Assembly: GCF_002102255.1 (NCBI RefSeq)
Contig: NZ_LQPH01000158.1
Location: 101,980-165,979 of the forward strand
Direction of reading: 5' to 3'
Length of the DNA stretch: 64,000 nt
Origin: Mycobacterium nebraskense
GTDB taxonomy: Bacteria > Actinomycetota > Actinomycetes > Mycobacteriales > Mycobacteriaceae
Both the position numbers and the translations under genes were made by a program. Below are positions 23,559-31,853 of this stretch, in pieces. Numbering within the stretch: the stretch's first letter is position 1; every line of letters starts with the position of its first letter. Below the pieces are notes generated by a model. The model had not been told where the DNA came from and did no database searches. It saw only the letters and a list, made by a program, of their open reading frames with translations.

Positions 23559-26483
23559 CTACGCCGTGCTACCAACCGGTCGTCGGGCATTGTCGCCGCG
23601 CGGGTGCACCACCTGCGGCCACCAGAACCAGCGGCCCAGCAGCGTCGCGATTGACGGCATGAGCAGCGTGCGCACGATCAGGGTGTCGAGCAGTAGGCCG
23701 ATGCAGACCGTCGACCCGAACTGTCCCAGCACCCGCAAGTCGCTACCGAGCATGGACGCCATGGTGAAGGCGAACACCAGACCCGCGGCCGTTACCACCC
23801 CACCGGTGCCGGCCATCGACCGGATGATCCCCGTCTTGAGCCCGGCATGGATCTCTTCTTTGAATCGCGAGACCAATAGCAGGTTGTAGTCGGATCCGAC
23901 GGCCAGCAGGATGATGACGGACAGCGCCATCACGATCCAGTGGATCCTGATGCCGAACAGGTCCTGCCAAATGAGCACGGACAGCCCGAATGAAGCCGCG
24001 ATCGAGCTGGCCGCGGTGCCGACGATCACCAGCGCGGCCACCACACTCCTCGTGAGCAGCAGCATGATCATGAAGATAAGTGTCAGGGCCGACACCACCG
24101 CGATCATCAGGTCGTATTTCTCACCGTCGGCCATGTCCCTGAAGGTTGGGGCCGTTCCGCCGAGATAGACCCTCGCGTCCGACAGGGAGGACTGCTTGAG
24201 TCCCTCCTGTGCGGCGGTGCGCTCGGCGTCGACTCGCGAAATGCCTTCCGGCGTCATCGGATCGCTCTGGTGGGTGATGAAGAACCGCGCCGACTTACCG
24301 TCCGGTGACAAGAACATGCGAAGGCCCGTCTGGAAATCCGGGTTATCGAAGGCTTCCGGCGGCAGGTAGAAGAAGTCGTCGTTCTTCGACGAATCGAAGC
24401 TTTGCCCCATCACGATGGCGGTGTTGCTCATCGCTTCCATCTGGTCGATCATCGCCTTGAACGTCTGGTACAGGGTGAGCGTGATGCCCCTGGTGGTCTT
24501 CAGCGTGGTGATCAGCGTGGGAAACAGCGCATTCAGGTCGTGTGTGGCTTTGGCGGTGTGCTGGATGTCGGCTGTGAGGTAGTGGAACTGCTCGGCGAGC
24601 TGGTCGAACCCGTCGAACGTGTCGAAGAGGGACCGCAACCCGATGCACACGGGAATGTCGTAGCAGTGCCTCTCCCAGTAGAAGACGCTGCGTATCGGCC
24701 GGAAGGTGTCGTCGAAATCCGCGATGTGGTCACGCAGGGTATCGGTGATTTGCGACGTCACCGCCGTGGTTTTCGCGCTGTCGTCTGCGGCGTTGGCCAG
24801 GTCTAGTGACACCTCGTACTGGCGCTGCGTGGTCTCGATCTGGGTCTGCAGGTCGTCGGCCATCCTGAGGATGTCGGCGATGCGCTCCTTGAGGAAGCCC
24901 ATGTTCTGCATCGTCGTCTGGCTTTGGATGCTGTTCTGGAACGGTATCGAGCTGTGCTGAATCGGAATGCCCAGCGGCCGGGTGATGTCCTGAACCATGG
25001 CGATGCCGAGCGTGCGCATCTCGTTCTTGGCCACCCGGTCCAAAACCAGCATGTCGGCCGGGTTTCGCATGTCATGGTCGGACTCGACCATCAACATGTC
25101 GGGGTTCATCCGGGCCTGCGAGAAATGGCGGTCGGCGGCCGCCTGCCCGAGATTGGACGGGGCGGAGGTCGGTAGGTAGTAGCGGTCGTTGTAGCTCGTC
25201 TTGTAGCTCGGCAGGGCGACCATGCCGATCAACACGACGGCGGCGCTCACGGCCAAAACCGGTGCGGGCCAGCGCACCACCGCGGTGCCCACCCGCCGCC
25301 AGAGCCGCCCACCCTTGGCCGCCCGCTTGGACTCGAAGAAGTGAAAGCGACTGCCCACGAAGACAACCGCGGGGCCCAGCGTGAGTCCGGCCAGCACCAC
25401 CACCAGCATGCCGATCGCCACGGGTGCGCCCATGGTGTTGAACCACGGCAACCGTGTGAAACTCAGGCAGTACGTCGCCCCGGCGATGGTCAGGCCGGAC
25501 CCCAGCACAACGGGGGCCACCCCTTTGAAGGTGGTGTAGTACGCGGTTTCTCGATCCTCGCCTGCGCGCAACGCTTCTTGATAACGGCCGACGAGGAAGA
25601 TGCCGTAGTCGGTGCCGGCCGCGATCGCCAGCATGGTGAGGATGTTGGCGGCGAAGGTGGTGAGCCCGAATGCGTTGTGGTAAGCGAGAACCGCGACGAC
25701 GCCCCGCGAACAGAGCAAGGCGACGAATGTCATGAACAGCTGGACCAGCGTGGTGACGATGGACCGGTAGACCAGCAGCAACATGATCGCGATGGCGCCC
25801 AAGGTGAACAGCGTGATCTTGGCCAGGCTGGCGTTACCGATGATGTGCATGTCGTCGGACAGCGCCGCGGGACCGGTGACGTAGGCCTTCACGCCCGGCG
25901 GTGCCTTGTTCTCGTCGATCACCTTGCGCACGGCCTCGACGGAGTGGTTCGCCTGCGTGGTGCCCTGGTTTCCGGCCAGGTTGATCATGACGTAGGCGCC
26001 CTTGGCGTCGGCGCTCTGCGCGCCAGCGGCGGTGAGCCGGTCGCCCCAGAAGTCCTGGATGTGCTGGATGTGCTGGGGATCCTTGCGGAGGTCCCGGATC
26101 AGTTTGTCGTAATACTGGTGCGCGTCCGGGCCGAGGGGTTGCTGGCCCTCCAGCACGATCATGACCGTGCTGTTGGAATCGAATTCGCGGAAGTTGTGGC
26201 CCAGGCGCATCATCGCCTTCATCGACGGCGCGTCCAGCGGTGTCATCGGCGCCGAATGCTGCTCTCCGACGACTTCCAGTGTGGGGACGATGACGTTCAC
26301 CAGGACCGTGACGAATACCCAGCCCAGAATGATCGGCACCGCGAAGATGCGGATCGCATGCGGGAGGTACGGCCGGTGGCCGCGCTCGGCCTTGGCTTGG
26401 CCCGGTGTCCGGATCGGACCCGTGTCTTCGGTATCCGCGGTGTCGGCGGCGTTCAGGGGGCCCCGGCTGTTCGCGTCGCTCAT
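23559..26483 (-). CDS. MmpL family RND transporter (MmpL4/5 type, MmpS-coupled)
   Basis: Inner-membrane lipid or siderophore exporter of 974 residues with the two-repeat RND layout: a first transmembrane helix near 45-65, a periplasmic domain, five helices near 200-360, a second long periplasmic domain, and a closing helix bundle from about 770 to 950. It has the proton-relay type motifs GTDYGIFLVGRYQEA and GSDYNLLLVSRFKEE. A long coiled-coil region (ERIADILRMADDLQTQIETTQ) is typical of the MmpL4/MmpL5 group. The start overlaps the mmpS stop by 4 bases. The substrate is unknown; M. tuberculosis homologues export mycobactins, and M. smegmatis/avium ones glycopeptidolipids. Confidence 0.93.
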   Translation of the reverse strand: MSDANSRGPLNAADTADTEDTGPIRTPGQAKAERGHRPYLPHAIRIFAVPIILGWVFVTVLVNVIVPTLEVVGEQHSAPMTPLDAPSMKAMMRLGHNFREFDSNSTVMIVLEGQQPLGPDAHQYYDKLIRDLRKDPQHIQHIQDFWGDRLTAAGAQSADAKGAYVMINLAGNQGTTQANHSVEAVRKVIDENKAPPGVKAYVTGPAALSDDMHIIGNASLAKITLFTLGAIAIMLLLVYRSIVTTLVQLFMTFVALLCSRGVVAVLAYHNAFGLTTFAANILTMLAIAAGTDYGIFLVGRYQEALRAGEDRETAYYTTFKGVAPVVLGSGLTIAGATYCLSFTRLPWFNTMGAPVAIGMLVVVLAGLTLGPAVVFVGSRFHFFESKRAAKGGRLWRRVGTAVVRWPAPVLAVSAAVVLIGMVALPSYKTSYNDRYYLPTSAPSNLGQAAADRHFSQARMNPDMLMVESDHDMRNPADMLVLDRVAKNEMRTLGIAMVQDITRPLGIPIQHSSIPFQNSIQSQTTMQNMGFLKERIADILRMADDLQTQIETTQRQYEVSLDLANAADDSAKTTAVTSQITDTLRDHIADFDDTFRPIRSVFYWERHCYDIPVCIGLRSLFDTFDGFDQLAEQFHYLTADIQHTAKATHDLNALFPTLITTLKTTRGITLTLYQTFKAMIDQMEAMSNTAIVMGQSFDSSKNDDFFYLPPEAFDNPDFQTGLRMFLSPDGKSARFFITHQSDPMTPEGISRVDAERTAAQEGLKQSSLSDARVYLGGTAPTFRDMADGEKYDLMIAVVSALTLIFMIMLLLTRSVVAALVIVGTAASSIAASFGLSVLIWQDLFGIRIHWIVMALSVIILLAVGSDYNLLLVSRFKEEIHAGLKTGIIRSMAGTGGVVTAAGLVFAFTMASMLGSDLRVLGQFGSTVCIGLLLDTLIVRTLLMPSIATLLGRWFWWPQVVHPRGDNARRPVGSTA

Positions 26484-26944
26484 GCGGACTTCACCAGGCA
26501 GAAGGTCTGCGCGTTGTGGCCGTCGGAGTTCCGCTGTTCGCGGACGACGCCGTCGACGGTGATCTTGCAGCTGATCTCACCGCCGTCGCTCTGCGCCATG
26601 ATGTTGGCGCTCACCGAGGGCAAGGTCGTCGAGATGGTGGCCGACCACGGCAGCGGCGCCGCGTTGACCTGATGGGTGTTGGCGTTCTCGTCCCAGTAGT
26701 TGATGTTGGCGGTGGCCCCGGGCGGCCCGGTGACGTCGTAGACCACGACCTTCGGGTTGAACTGCACGATTTCGATCCCCTTGCCGGCGTTCGCGTTGAG
26801 ATCCTCCGAGCCGAAAATCTTGTGGAGCCGCGACACGATCAATGCCGAAAAGGCCAGCACCACCACCAAAACCAGCGGTATCCACGCCCGCTTGAGCACA
26901 CGGGCTACGGCGCCGGTGCGTGGACCTGAGTCTGGACTAGCCAC
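26480..26944 (-). CDS. MmpS family accessory protein
   Basis: Small membrane-anchored partner of the adjacent MmpL. The product of about 154 residues has one N-terminal transmembrane helix (VLKRAWIPLVLVVVLAFSAL) and a periplasmic beta-sandwich with the family features VVYDVTGPPGATANINYWDEN and two Cys (EISCKI and QTFCLV) that could form a disulfide. The GTG at 26944 gives VASPDSGPR; an ATG at 26989 is an alternative start. Coupled to mmpL by an ATGA overlap. Confidence 0.9.
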   Translation of the reverse strand: MASPDSGPRTGAVARVLKRAWIPLVLVVVLAFSALIVSRLHKIFGSEDLNANAGKGIEIVQFNPKVVVYDVTGPPGATANINYWDENANTHQVNAAPLPWSATISTTLPSVSANIMAQSDGGEISCKITVDGVVREQRNSDGHNAQTFCLVKSA

Positions 26945-27039
26945 CACCTGACCGCCTTCCGCTTGACCGCCACCCCGGCGCTGCCGCAAAGCTCAACTAC
27001 GTCGCCGACGACACCGATGTCTGTCGACGATTTGCTCAG

Positions 27040-27062
27040 CTAAGCACTCTAAACCTTAGTGC
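27040..27062. promoter_or_regulatory. Nested inverted repeats upstream of mmpS, candidate operator
   Basis: CTAAG (27040-27044) with CTTAG (27055-27059), interlocked with GCACT (27044-27048) and AGTGC (27058-27062), form an AT-richer symmetrical patch about 100 bases upstream of the mmpS start. It may be a regulator site for the mmpS-mmpL pair. Support is symmetry and position only. Confidence 0.35.
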
Positions 27063-27119
27063 ACGCAAGCGTTCCTCCGGGGGCCTCCGATGTGGCGAAC
27101 GGCATATCGTTCCGGGCGC

Positions 27120-28181
27120 CTACCGCGCCACCCGGCCGGTGACCGGCGGCAAATCGGCAAGCGTCACGATCCCGGGCTCGGCGGCCACCACTGCCGGGAC
27201 CGCATTAGTAACCGGCATCGCGGTGTAGATCATTCCCAACCCCATGAACCCGGGCTCCGTCCAATCCTTCGGCGGCAGGCAATGCAGGACGGTGCGCATG
27301 TTGGGCAGCCCGAACACCTGGATGACGTGGCCGTGCTCGAGCGGCTTGGGCGGCACCACGTGATTGCCCATGGTCCAGTTGAACCCGACGCTGACCACGT
27401 TGCGGTCGCCCTCCCAGCCGCGGTGGAAGCCATAGACACCGCCGACCGTTCCCGCGGGGATCTGCATGAAGCCCAGATCGGAATCGCCGGTGGCGGCGGT
27501 GAAGGTGACGTCGAACGTCATCCGGTCCAGCCTCGCCCCGATCGCGTCGGCCATCATCGCGGCCGATTCGGCGAAGACCTCGCTTTCGCGCCGCACGCTT
27601 TCGGCCAGCCCCGGCGTGTCGGGATCCTGCGAGAATCCCATCGCCGTTTGCGTTTCCGCTGATTCGTAGGTCGAGCAATCCACGGACTCGGTGATGCGGA
27701 TCTCGTCGACGCGTTCGCAGGCGCCGCTGAGCACCATGCCGACCATGTTCGTCATGCCCGGGTGCGCCCCGCTGCCGAAGATCGTCGATCCGCCTCGCTT
27801 GCAGGCGTCCGCGATGCGTTCGCGGTCCTCAGGTGTCTGCTTTCCCCCGGTGATCCAGGCCGCGCTGGAGCACACGTTGACACCCGCTTCCAGCAACCGC
27901 ACCAACTCATCGACGTTGGGCCACAACGGGTTATAGCAACACGCGTCGGCGCCCAGGGCGAGCAGCGCGTCGATGTCATTCGTCGCTTGCACGCCGGTCG
28001 GCTCCGGCCAGCCGGCCAGTTCGGCAGCGTCCACCCCGACCTTGTCCGCCCCGTGCGCATACACCCCGACCAGCTCCATGTCCGGTCTGCCGATGATGGC
28101 GTGCAGCGAACGTCGCCCGATGTTCCCGGTCGTCCACTGGATGACGCGTAAGGGACGGTCAGTGCTGGTTGTGCTCATCAT
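27120..28181 (-). CDS. NAD(P)-binding reductase, dihydrodipicolinate-reductase-like (amine dehydrogenase family)
   Basis: A Rossmann-fold oxidoreductase of about 353 residues. The N-terminus RVIQWTTGNIGRRSLHAI is a dinucleotide-binding loop, followed by LVGVYAHGADKVG and AACKRG/GSGAHPG motifs of the DapB-like family common in mycobacteria. The C-terminal half is the family's own domain. Two adjacent ATG codons (28181, 28178) follow AAAGGAG, so either could start. It runs in the same direction as, and lies 66 bases downstream of, the SfLAP gene. The substrate is not known; a role in the lipid island is possible but unproven. Confidence 0.8.
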   Translation of the reverse strand: MMSTTSTDRPLRVIQWTTGNIGRRSLHAIIGRPDMELVGVYAHGADKVGVDAAELAGWPEPTGVQATNDIDALLALGADACCYNPLWPNVDELVRLLEAGVNVCSSAAWITGGKQTPEDRERIADACKRGGSTIFGSGAHPGMTNMVGMVLSGACERVDEIRITESVDCSTYESAETQTAMGFSQDPDTPGLAESVRRESEVFAESAAMMADAIGARLDRMTFDVTFTAATGDSDLGFMQIPAGTVGGVYGFHRGWEGDRNVVSVGFNWTMGNHVVPPKPLEHGHVIQVFGLPNMRTVLHCLPPKDWTEPGFMGLGMIYTAMPVTNAVPAVVAAEPGIVTLADLPPVTGRVAR

Positions 28182-28247
28182 GGCTCCTTTGCCGCTGCGG
28201 GTTGGACTCATTATTAGTCAGCGGTTACGGGGCGTTTTGAGAATGGG

Positions 28248-28904
28248 TCAAAGACCGGCCATGCCGACTGCGAGGAACGCACAGCCGGCCGCGGCCAGCA
28301 GTATTGCAACCTCGAAGCGGCGACGCGATCGAATCCAGTTGTGCAGCGCCGCCACCGACGTGGCGGTCGCCTTCGGCGCCAGTAGATAGGCCAGCAGCGG
28401 AAACTCCACGAGCGCGAAGGCCACGACGTTGAACATCAACAGCGCTGCGACTTGCGTCAGGGCCGTCGCGCCGGAGACCACGATGACGGCGAGCGCGGCC
28501 AGATAGTCGACCGACGGCAACGCGATCCCGAGACCGGCGATCCCGGCGACGGACAGCGAATGCCCGCTCAGCAATCGTCGGGCCGGTGTCGCCAATCTTG
28601 CTGGGCGCGAGCCCAACCGCGCCGGCACGTCGGCGGCCACCACCACCGCGAACAACAGCGCGAGGAACCCGATCAGAATCTGAACCTCGGGCAATGCGAA
28701 GTGGGTGGAGCCGAGCAATCTGCGGCGAAAGACTAACAAGACAACCAGACCCACCGTCATTCCCATTGCGAAACCGCCAGACAGAAACGCGAGCAGTTGC
28801 AGCGCCGGTCTCGGCCTGTTCAGCATGAGTACCGTCATCCCGATTCGGACCGGTTCGACACTGACGGCAACCGCCATCAACAAAACAGTGACCAACATCG
28901 GCAT
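28248..28904 (-). CDS. GAP/SfLAP family membrane protein (lipid-export accessory)
   Basis: Integral membrane protein of 218 residues with six hydrophobic segments (about 1-25, 35-60, 72-92, 110-140, 145-170, 195-215), matching the GAP (glycopeptidolipid addressing protein)/Sap family. Members sit beside PKS/PapA/MmpL lipid clusters and are needed for surface transport of glycopeptidolipids (Gap) or sulfolipid (Sap). Here it is 26 bases downstream of the fadD23-like gene on the same strand, so it is likely the last or next-to-last gene of the minus-strand operon. Confidence 0.82.
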   Translation of the reverse strand: MPMLVTVLLMAVAVSVEPVRIGMTVLMLNRPRPALQLLAFLSGGFAMGMTVGLVVLLVFRRRLLGSTHFALPEVQILIGFLALLFAVVVAADVPARLGSRPARLATPARRLLSGHSLSVAGIAGLGIALPSVDYLAALAVIVVSGATALTQVAALLMFNVVAFALVEFPLLAYLLAPKATATSVAALHNWIRSRRRFEVAILLAAAGCAFLAVGMAGL

Positions 28905-28930
28905 TCTCGGTGCGCGCCCGCCGGCCGCGC

Positions 28931-30667
28931 TTAGGCGTCCAACCGGGCGAATTGGTCCCGGTTGTACTGCTCGATACAGGCGGCGCGCCGGATCTTGCCA
29001 CTCGTGGTGGTGGGAATTGACCCGGGCGGTACCAGAACGAGGTCCCCGACATTCACGCGGTGCGCGTTGGAAATCGCCGAGATGACGTCGGTCTTGACGG
29101 AGGCGAACCAGCGCATCGCCTCCTCGTCGGAATCGTCTCGCTTCTTGAGCTCGATGACGGTGACGAGCTTCTCCGTACTGTTCACCGGAACCGATATCGC
29201 CGCGACCCGACCACCGGTGATCTCCTGGACCGTCGCCTCGATGTCCTCGGGATAATAATTGCGCCCACGGATGATCAGCAGATCCTTGATGCGGCCGACG
29301 ATGAACAGCTCACCCTCGTGAATGAAACCCAGGTCGCCGGTTCTCAGCCAGGGGCCCGCGGGCGTACCCGGGGACGGGTCCACGAGCATTGCGTCGAAGC
29401 AGGTCTGTTCCTCCGGCGGTTTGCACCAGTAGCCCTCGGCCACATTGGCGCCGTGTATCCAGATCTCGCCGACCAACTCCTGCGGGCACTCGCGGTTGGT
29501 GTCGCAGTCGACGATTCGCAGCGTGGGTGATTGCGGCACTTTGTATTTCACCAGCGCCGCGCCGGTCCCGGCCGCACACCGCCGAGCGCGACCCGCGGAC
29601 AGCTCTTCGAGTTCGAAGTGAACCGTCGATGAGTCACCCCAGGTACCGGTCGCCACGAAGACGGTTGCCTCGGCCAAGCCGAATGACGGACGCAGCATGT
29701 GGTCCCGAAAATCGAAGTGAGCAAACCGGTCAACGAATCGATTAAGGGTGGCCGGCTCGACACGTTCGGCACCGCTGATGATGCCGAGCACGCCGGAGAG
29801 GTCGAGCCCGGAAAGGTCACTGTCGCGTGTCTTGCGGGCCGCCAAGTCGAAGGCGAAGTTAGGCGCCGCCGACCAGGTGGACGGATTCTCAGCCAGGGAT
29901 CGCATCCACCTGGCCGGCCGCTCCAGGAATGCGATCGGACTCATCAGCTCGCCGCGATAGCCGCCCAGGATCGGCGCGCAAACCCCCAGCACCAAACCCA
30001 TGTCATGGTAAAACGGCAGCCACGACACAAGCGTGGCATTCGCCGGGGCCTTGCCATGGGAGTCCGCGAAGAAGCTGCGCATCAGCTGCTCGAAATTCAC
30101 CTGCAGATTGCGGTGCGAGATCGTCACGCCGGTCGGCGTGCGGGTCGAACCCGAGCTGTACTGCAGGTACGCGAGGCTAGGCAAATCTGCTGTCAGAAAG
30201 TGTGTTCCGCCCTCGACATCCAGATTCATCGAATCGATTTCGACGATCTTCGGCACGTCTTCCATGCGTGAACGATCGACATATTCGGCGACATCTTCGG
30301 CGACCTCGGACGTGGTGAGCACAACCGAGGGCGACGTGTCGGCAAGGACCGTACTTACCCGCTCATCGCTCGAGCCGCGATGCGGCAGCGGGAGCGGAAC
30401 CGCGATGAGGCCAGCCTGCATGGACCCCAGGAAGGCCGCAATGTAATCGAGGCCCTGGGGAGCCAGGATCACCGCCCTGTCCCCGGCCGAACCGTGCGGG
30501 CCGAGTTCGCGCGCCACGTTCAGCGTTCGGCGGGATACCTGCGACCACGTGAGACTCTCGGGAACACCCGCCGGGTCGCCCTCGTAATCGGTGAACGTGT
30601 ACGCCACGTCGTGGGGCCGCAGGCTGGCACGTCCGTGCAGCATGGAGAGAATCGATGATCCAGACAT
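28931..30667 (-). CDS. fadD23: Fatty-acyl-AMP ligase, FadD23-like
   Basis: Activates a long-chain fatty acid as acyl-AMP and loads it on the polyketide synthase. The 578-residue enzyme has the adenylation motifs YLQYSSGSTRTPTGV, SWLPFYHDMGL, SGAERV, LRTGDLGF and the C-terminal TTSGKIRRAAC with the catalytic Lys. The FLERPARWMRSLAE stretch and insertion pattern are of the FAAL rather than acyl-CoA ligase type. The start MSGSSILSMLHGRA at 30667 lies 10 bases after the PE-PPE gene; a longer in-frame start would overlap that gene. In TPP-producing mycobacteria fadD23 sits in this same cluster. Confidence 0.9.
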   Translation of the reverse strand: MSGSSILSMLHGRASLRPHDVAYTFTDYEGDPAGVPESLTWSQVSRRTLNVARELGPHGSAGDRAVILAPQGLDYIAAFLGSMQAGLIAVPLPLPHRGSSDERVSTVLADTSPSVVLTTSEVAEDVAEYVDRSRMEDVPKIVEIDSMNLDVEGGTHFLTADLPSLAYLQYSSGSTRTPTGVTISHRNLQVNFEQLMRSFFADSHGKAPANATLVSWLPFYHDMGLVLGVCAPILGGYRGELMSPIAFLERPARWMRSLAENPSTWSAAPNFAFDLAARKTRDSDLSGLDLSGVLGIISGAERVEPATLNRFVDRFAHFDFRDHMLRPSFGLAEATVFVATGTWGDSSTVHFELEELSAGRARRCAAGTGAALVKYKVPQSPTLRIVDCDTNRECPQELVGEIWIHGANVAEGYWCKPPEEQTCFDAMLVDPSPGTPAGPWLRTGDLGFIHEGELFIVGRIKDLLIIRGRNYYPEDIEATVQEITGGRVAAISVPVNSTEKLVTVIELKKRDDSDEEAMRWFASVKTDVISAISNAHRVNVGDLVLVPPGSIPTTTSGKIRRAACIEQYNRDQFARLDA

Positions 30668-30677
30668 AGGCGCGTTC

Positions 30678-31796
30678 TCAGCCGGTGCCATGGGACAACA
30701 CGGACGTGGCACCGCTGAGGATCTGCGAGAGCGGGTCGGCGCCGCCGCCGAATGTCGCCTGGTTGGCCGGCGCGGTGACTTCGGCTGGGTCGAATCCGTG
30801 CACCGGGTCCACCTGGACCGGAGCGGTCGACGGGTCGTCGTTCCGCGAATAGCCCGCGTTCACCCGGGGAATCAGGATTGCGTCCAGCTTGTTCAGCGTG
30901 TCTTCCGGAATCCCGATGTAGGCCAGCGGCATGACAAGGGGAAGGTGTTTTTCCGGGACCATGATCGTCGTGTCCTTCGCGCCCCGGGAGTTGATGGTCG
31001 TCCTGATGTTCTGCGGCGGCACCATGCTCGGGTTCGTGAAGGCCACCGCGGTGTGACCCGTGGCGAGGCCTAGGAGCGTGTTGGCGAGAGCGAACATGTT
31101 GTCCGGCCGGTCGGGGAAGTCCGCAATCGAGTCGTAGGCGGCCACGAACCTGTTCGTGTCGTACTGGCTCTCGTACGGCGGCGGCATGGTGTAGTCGAGT
31201 GCCGGAACGACGCTGCCGACCGGGAACATCGCAGTCAGGAAACTCTGGCCGAACGCGTGCCGCCCGATCGGGTCGCCGAATGTGGCGAAGTTCAATGTGT
31301 CCGACGGGGGAGCGGTCGGGTCATTGGCAAGCCGAGCCTGCTCGCCATCGACCACGAACCCGCCCTCGGACAAGCCGATCGCCGTACCGGGGCGACCGGC
31401 GCGGATCGACGCGTCGAGATTGTTTATCCCCACGTCGACCGACTGGCCGACGCTGGGGCCGTCCAGACCCAGGCCGGGGAACAGCTCATCGCCGACCTTT
31501 CCGATGCCCGGAAAGAGTCGCTCCAGCACGTGGCCCTGAACCTGCCCCGCCGGGTAGCGGACGATTTCTCGCTTCTGCCCGGGGAACCACTGGGCGCCCT
31601 CCTGGCGGATGTACTCGTCGTAGGGGATGCCCAGAACGTGGGCGCCGCCGAGGGCGAACGCGGTCTGGTCGCCCGGCGCCCCGGGGGTCGGCGGCCCGCC
31701 GATGGGCGTGTCGTCAGCCGACGCGGTTACGACGCCGAAACATGCTGTGGCGCCAACGGTTACCAGCGCCGTAACTCCTGCGAGTACTTTCTTCAT
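30678..31796 (-). CDS. Secreted PE-PPE-domain acyltransferase (Chp type)
   Basis: A 372-residue exported serine hydrolase-fold protein. MKKVLAGVTALVTVGATACF begins a signal sequence with probable cleavage after ASA near residue 27. The PE-PPE/cutinase-like alpha/beta-hydrolase domain carries the nucleophile elbow GLSEGG with Ser143. Chp1 and Chp2 of M. tuberculosis use this fold to shuffle acyl chains on trehalose glycolipids at the cell surface, and the PE-domain protein of the TPP locus does the final polyacylation. The start at 31796 is chosen to place the signal peptide at the N-terminus. It lies between mmpL10 and fadD23 genes. Confidence 0.87.
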   Translation of the reverse strand: MKKVLAGVTALVTVGATACFGVVTASADDTPIGGPPTPGAPGDQTAFALGGAHVLGIPYDEYIRQEGAQWFPGQKREIVRYPAGQVQGHVLERLFPGIGKVGDELFPGLGLDGPSVGQSVDVGINNLDASIRAGRPGTAIGLSEGGFVVDGEQARLANDPTAPPSDTLNFATFGDPIGRHAFGQSFLTAMFPVGSVVPALDYTMPPPYESQYDTNRFVAAYDSIADFPDRPDNMFALANTLLGLATGHTAVAFTNPSMVPPQNIRTTINSRGAKDTTIMVPEKHLPLVMPLAYIGIPEDTLNKLDAILIPRVNAGYSRNDDPSTAPVQVDPVHGFDPAEVTAPANQATFGGGADPLSQILSGATSVLSHGTG

Positions 31797-31853
31797 CCCT
31801 AATCCTGACCGCTCGGATTCGTTTCGTAGTCTCACACACCTCATGTGTACGCG

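Noticed and set aside
25341..26672. 443-residue open frame on the plus strand inside mmpL/mmpS
   Set aside because: Antisense to a well-supported MmpL with clear membrane helices; no family features in the plus-strand product.
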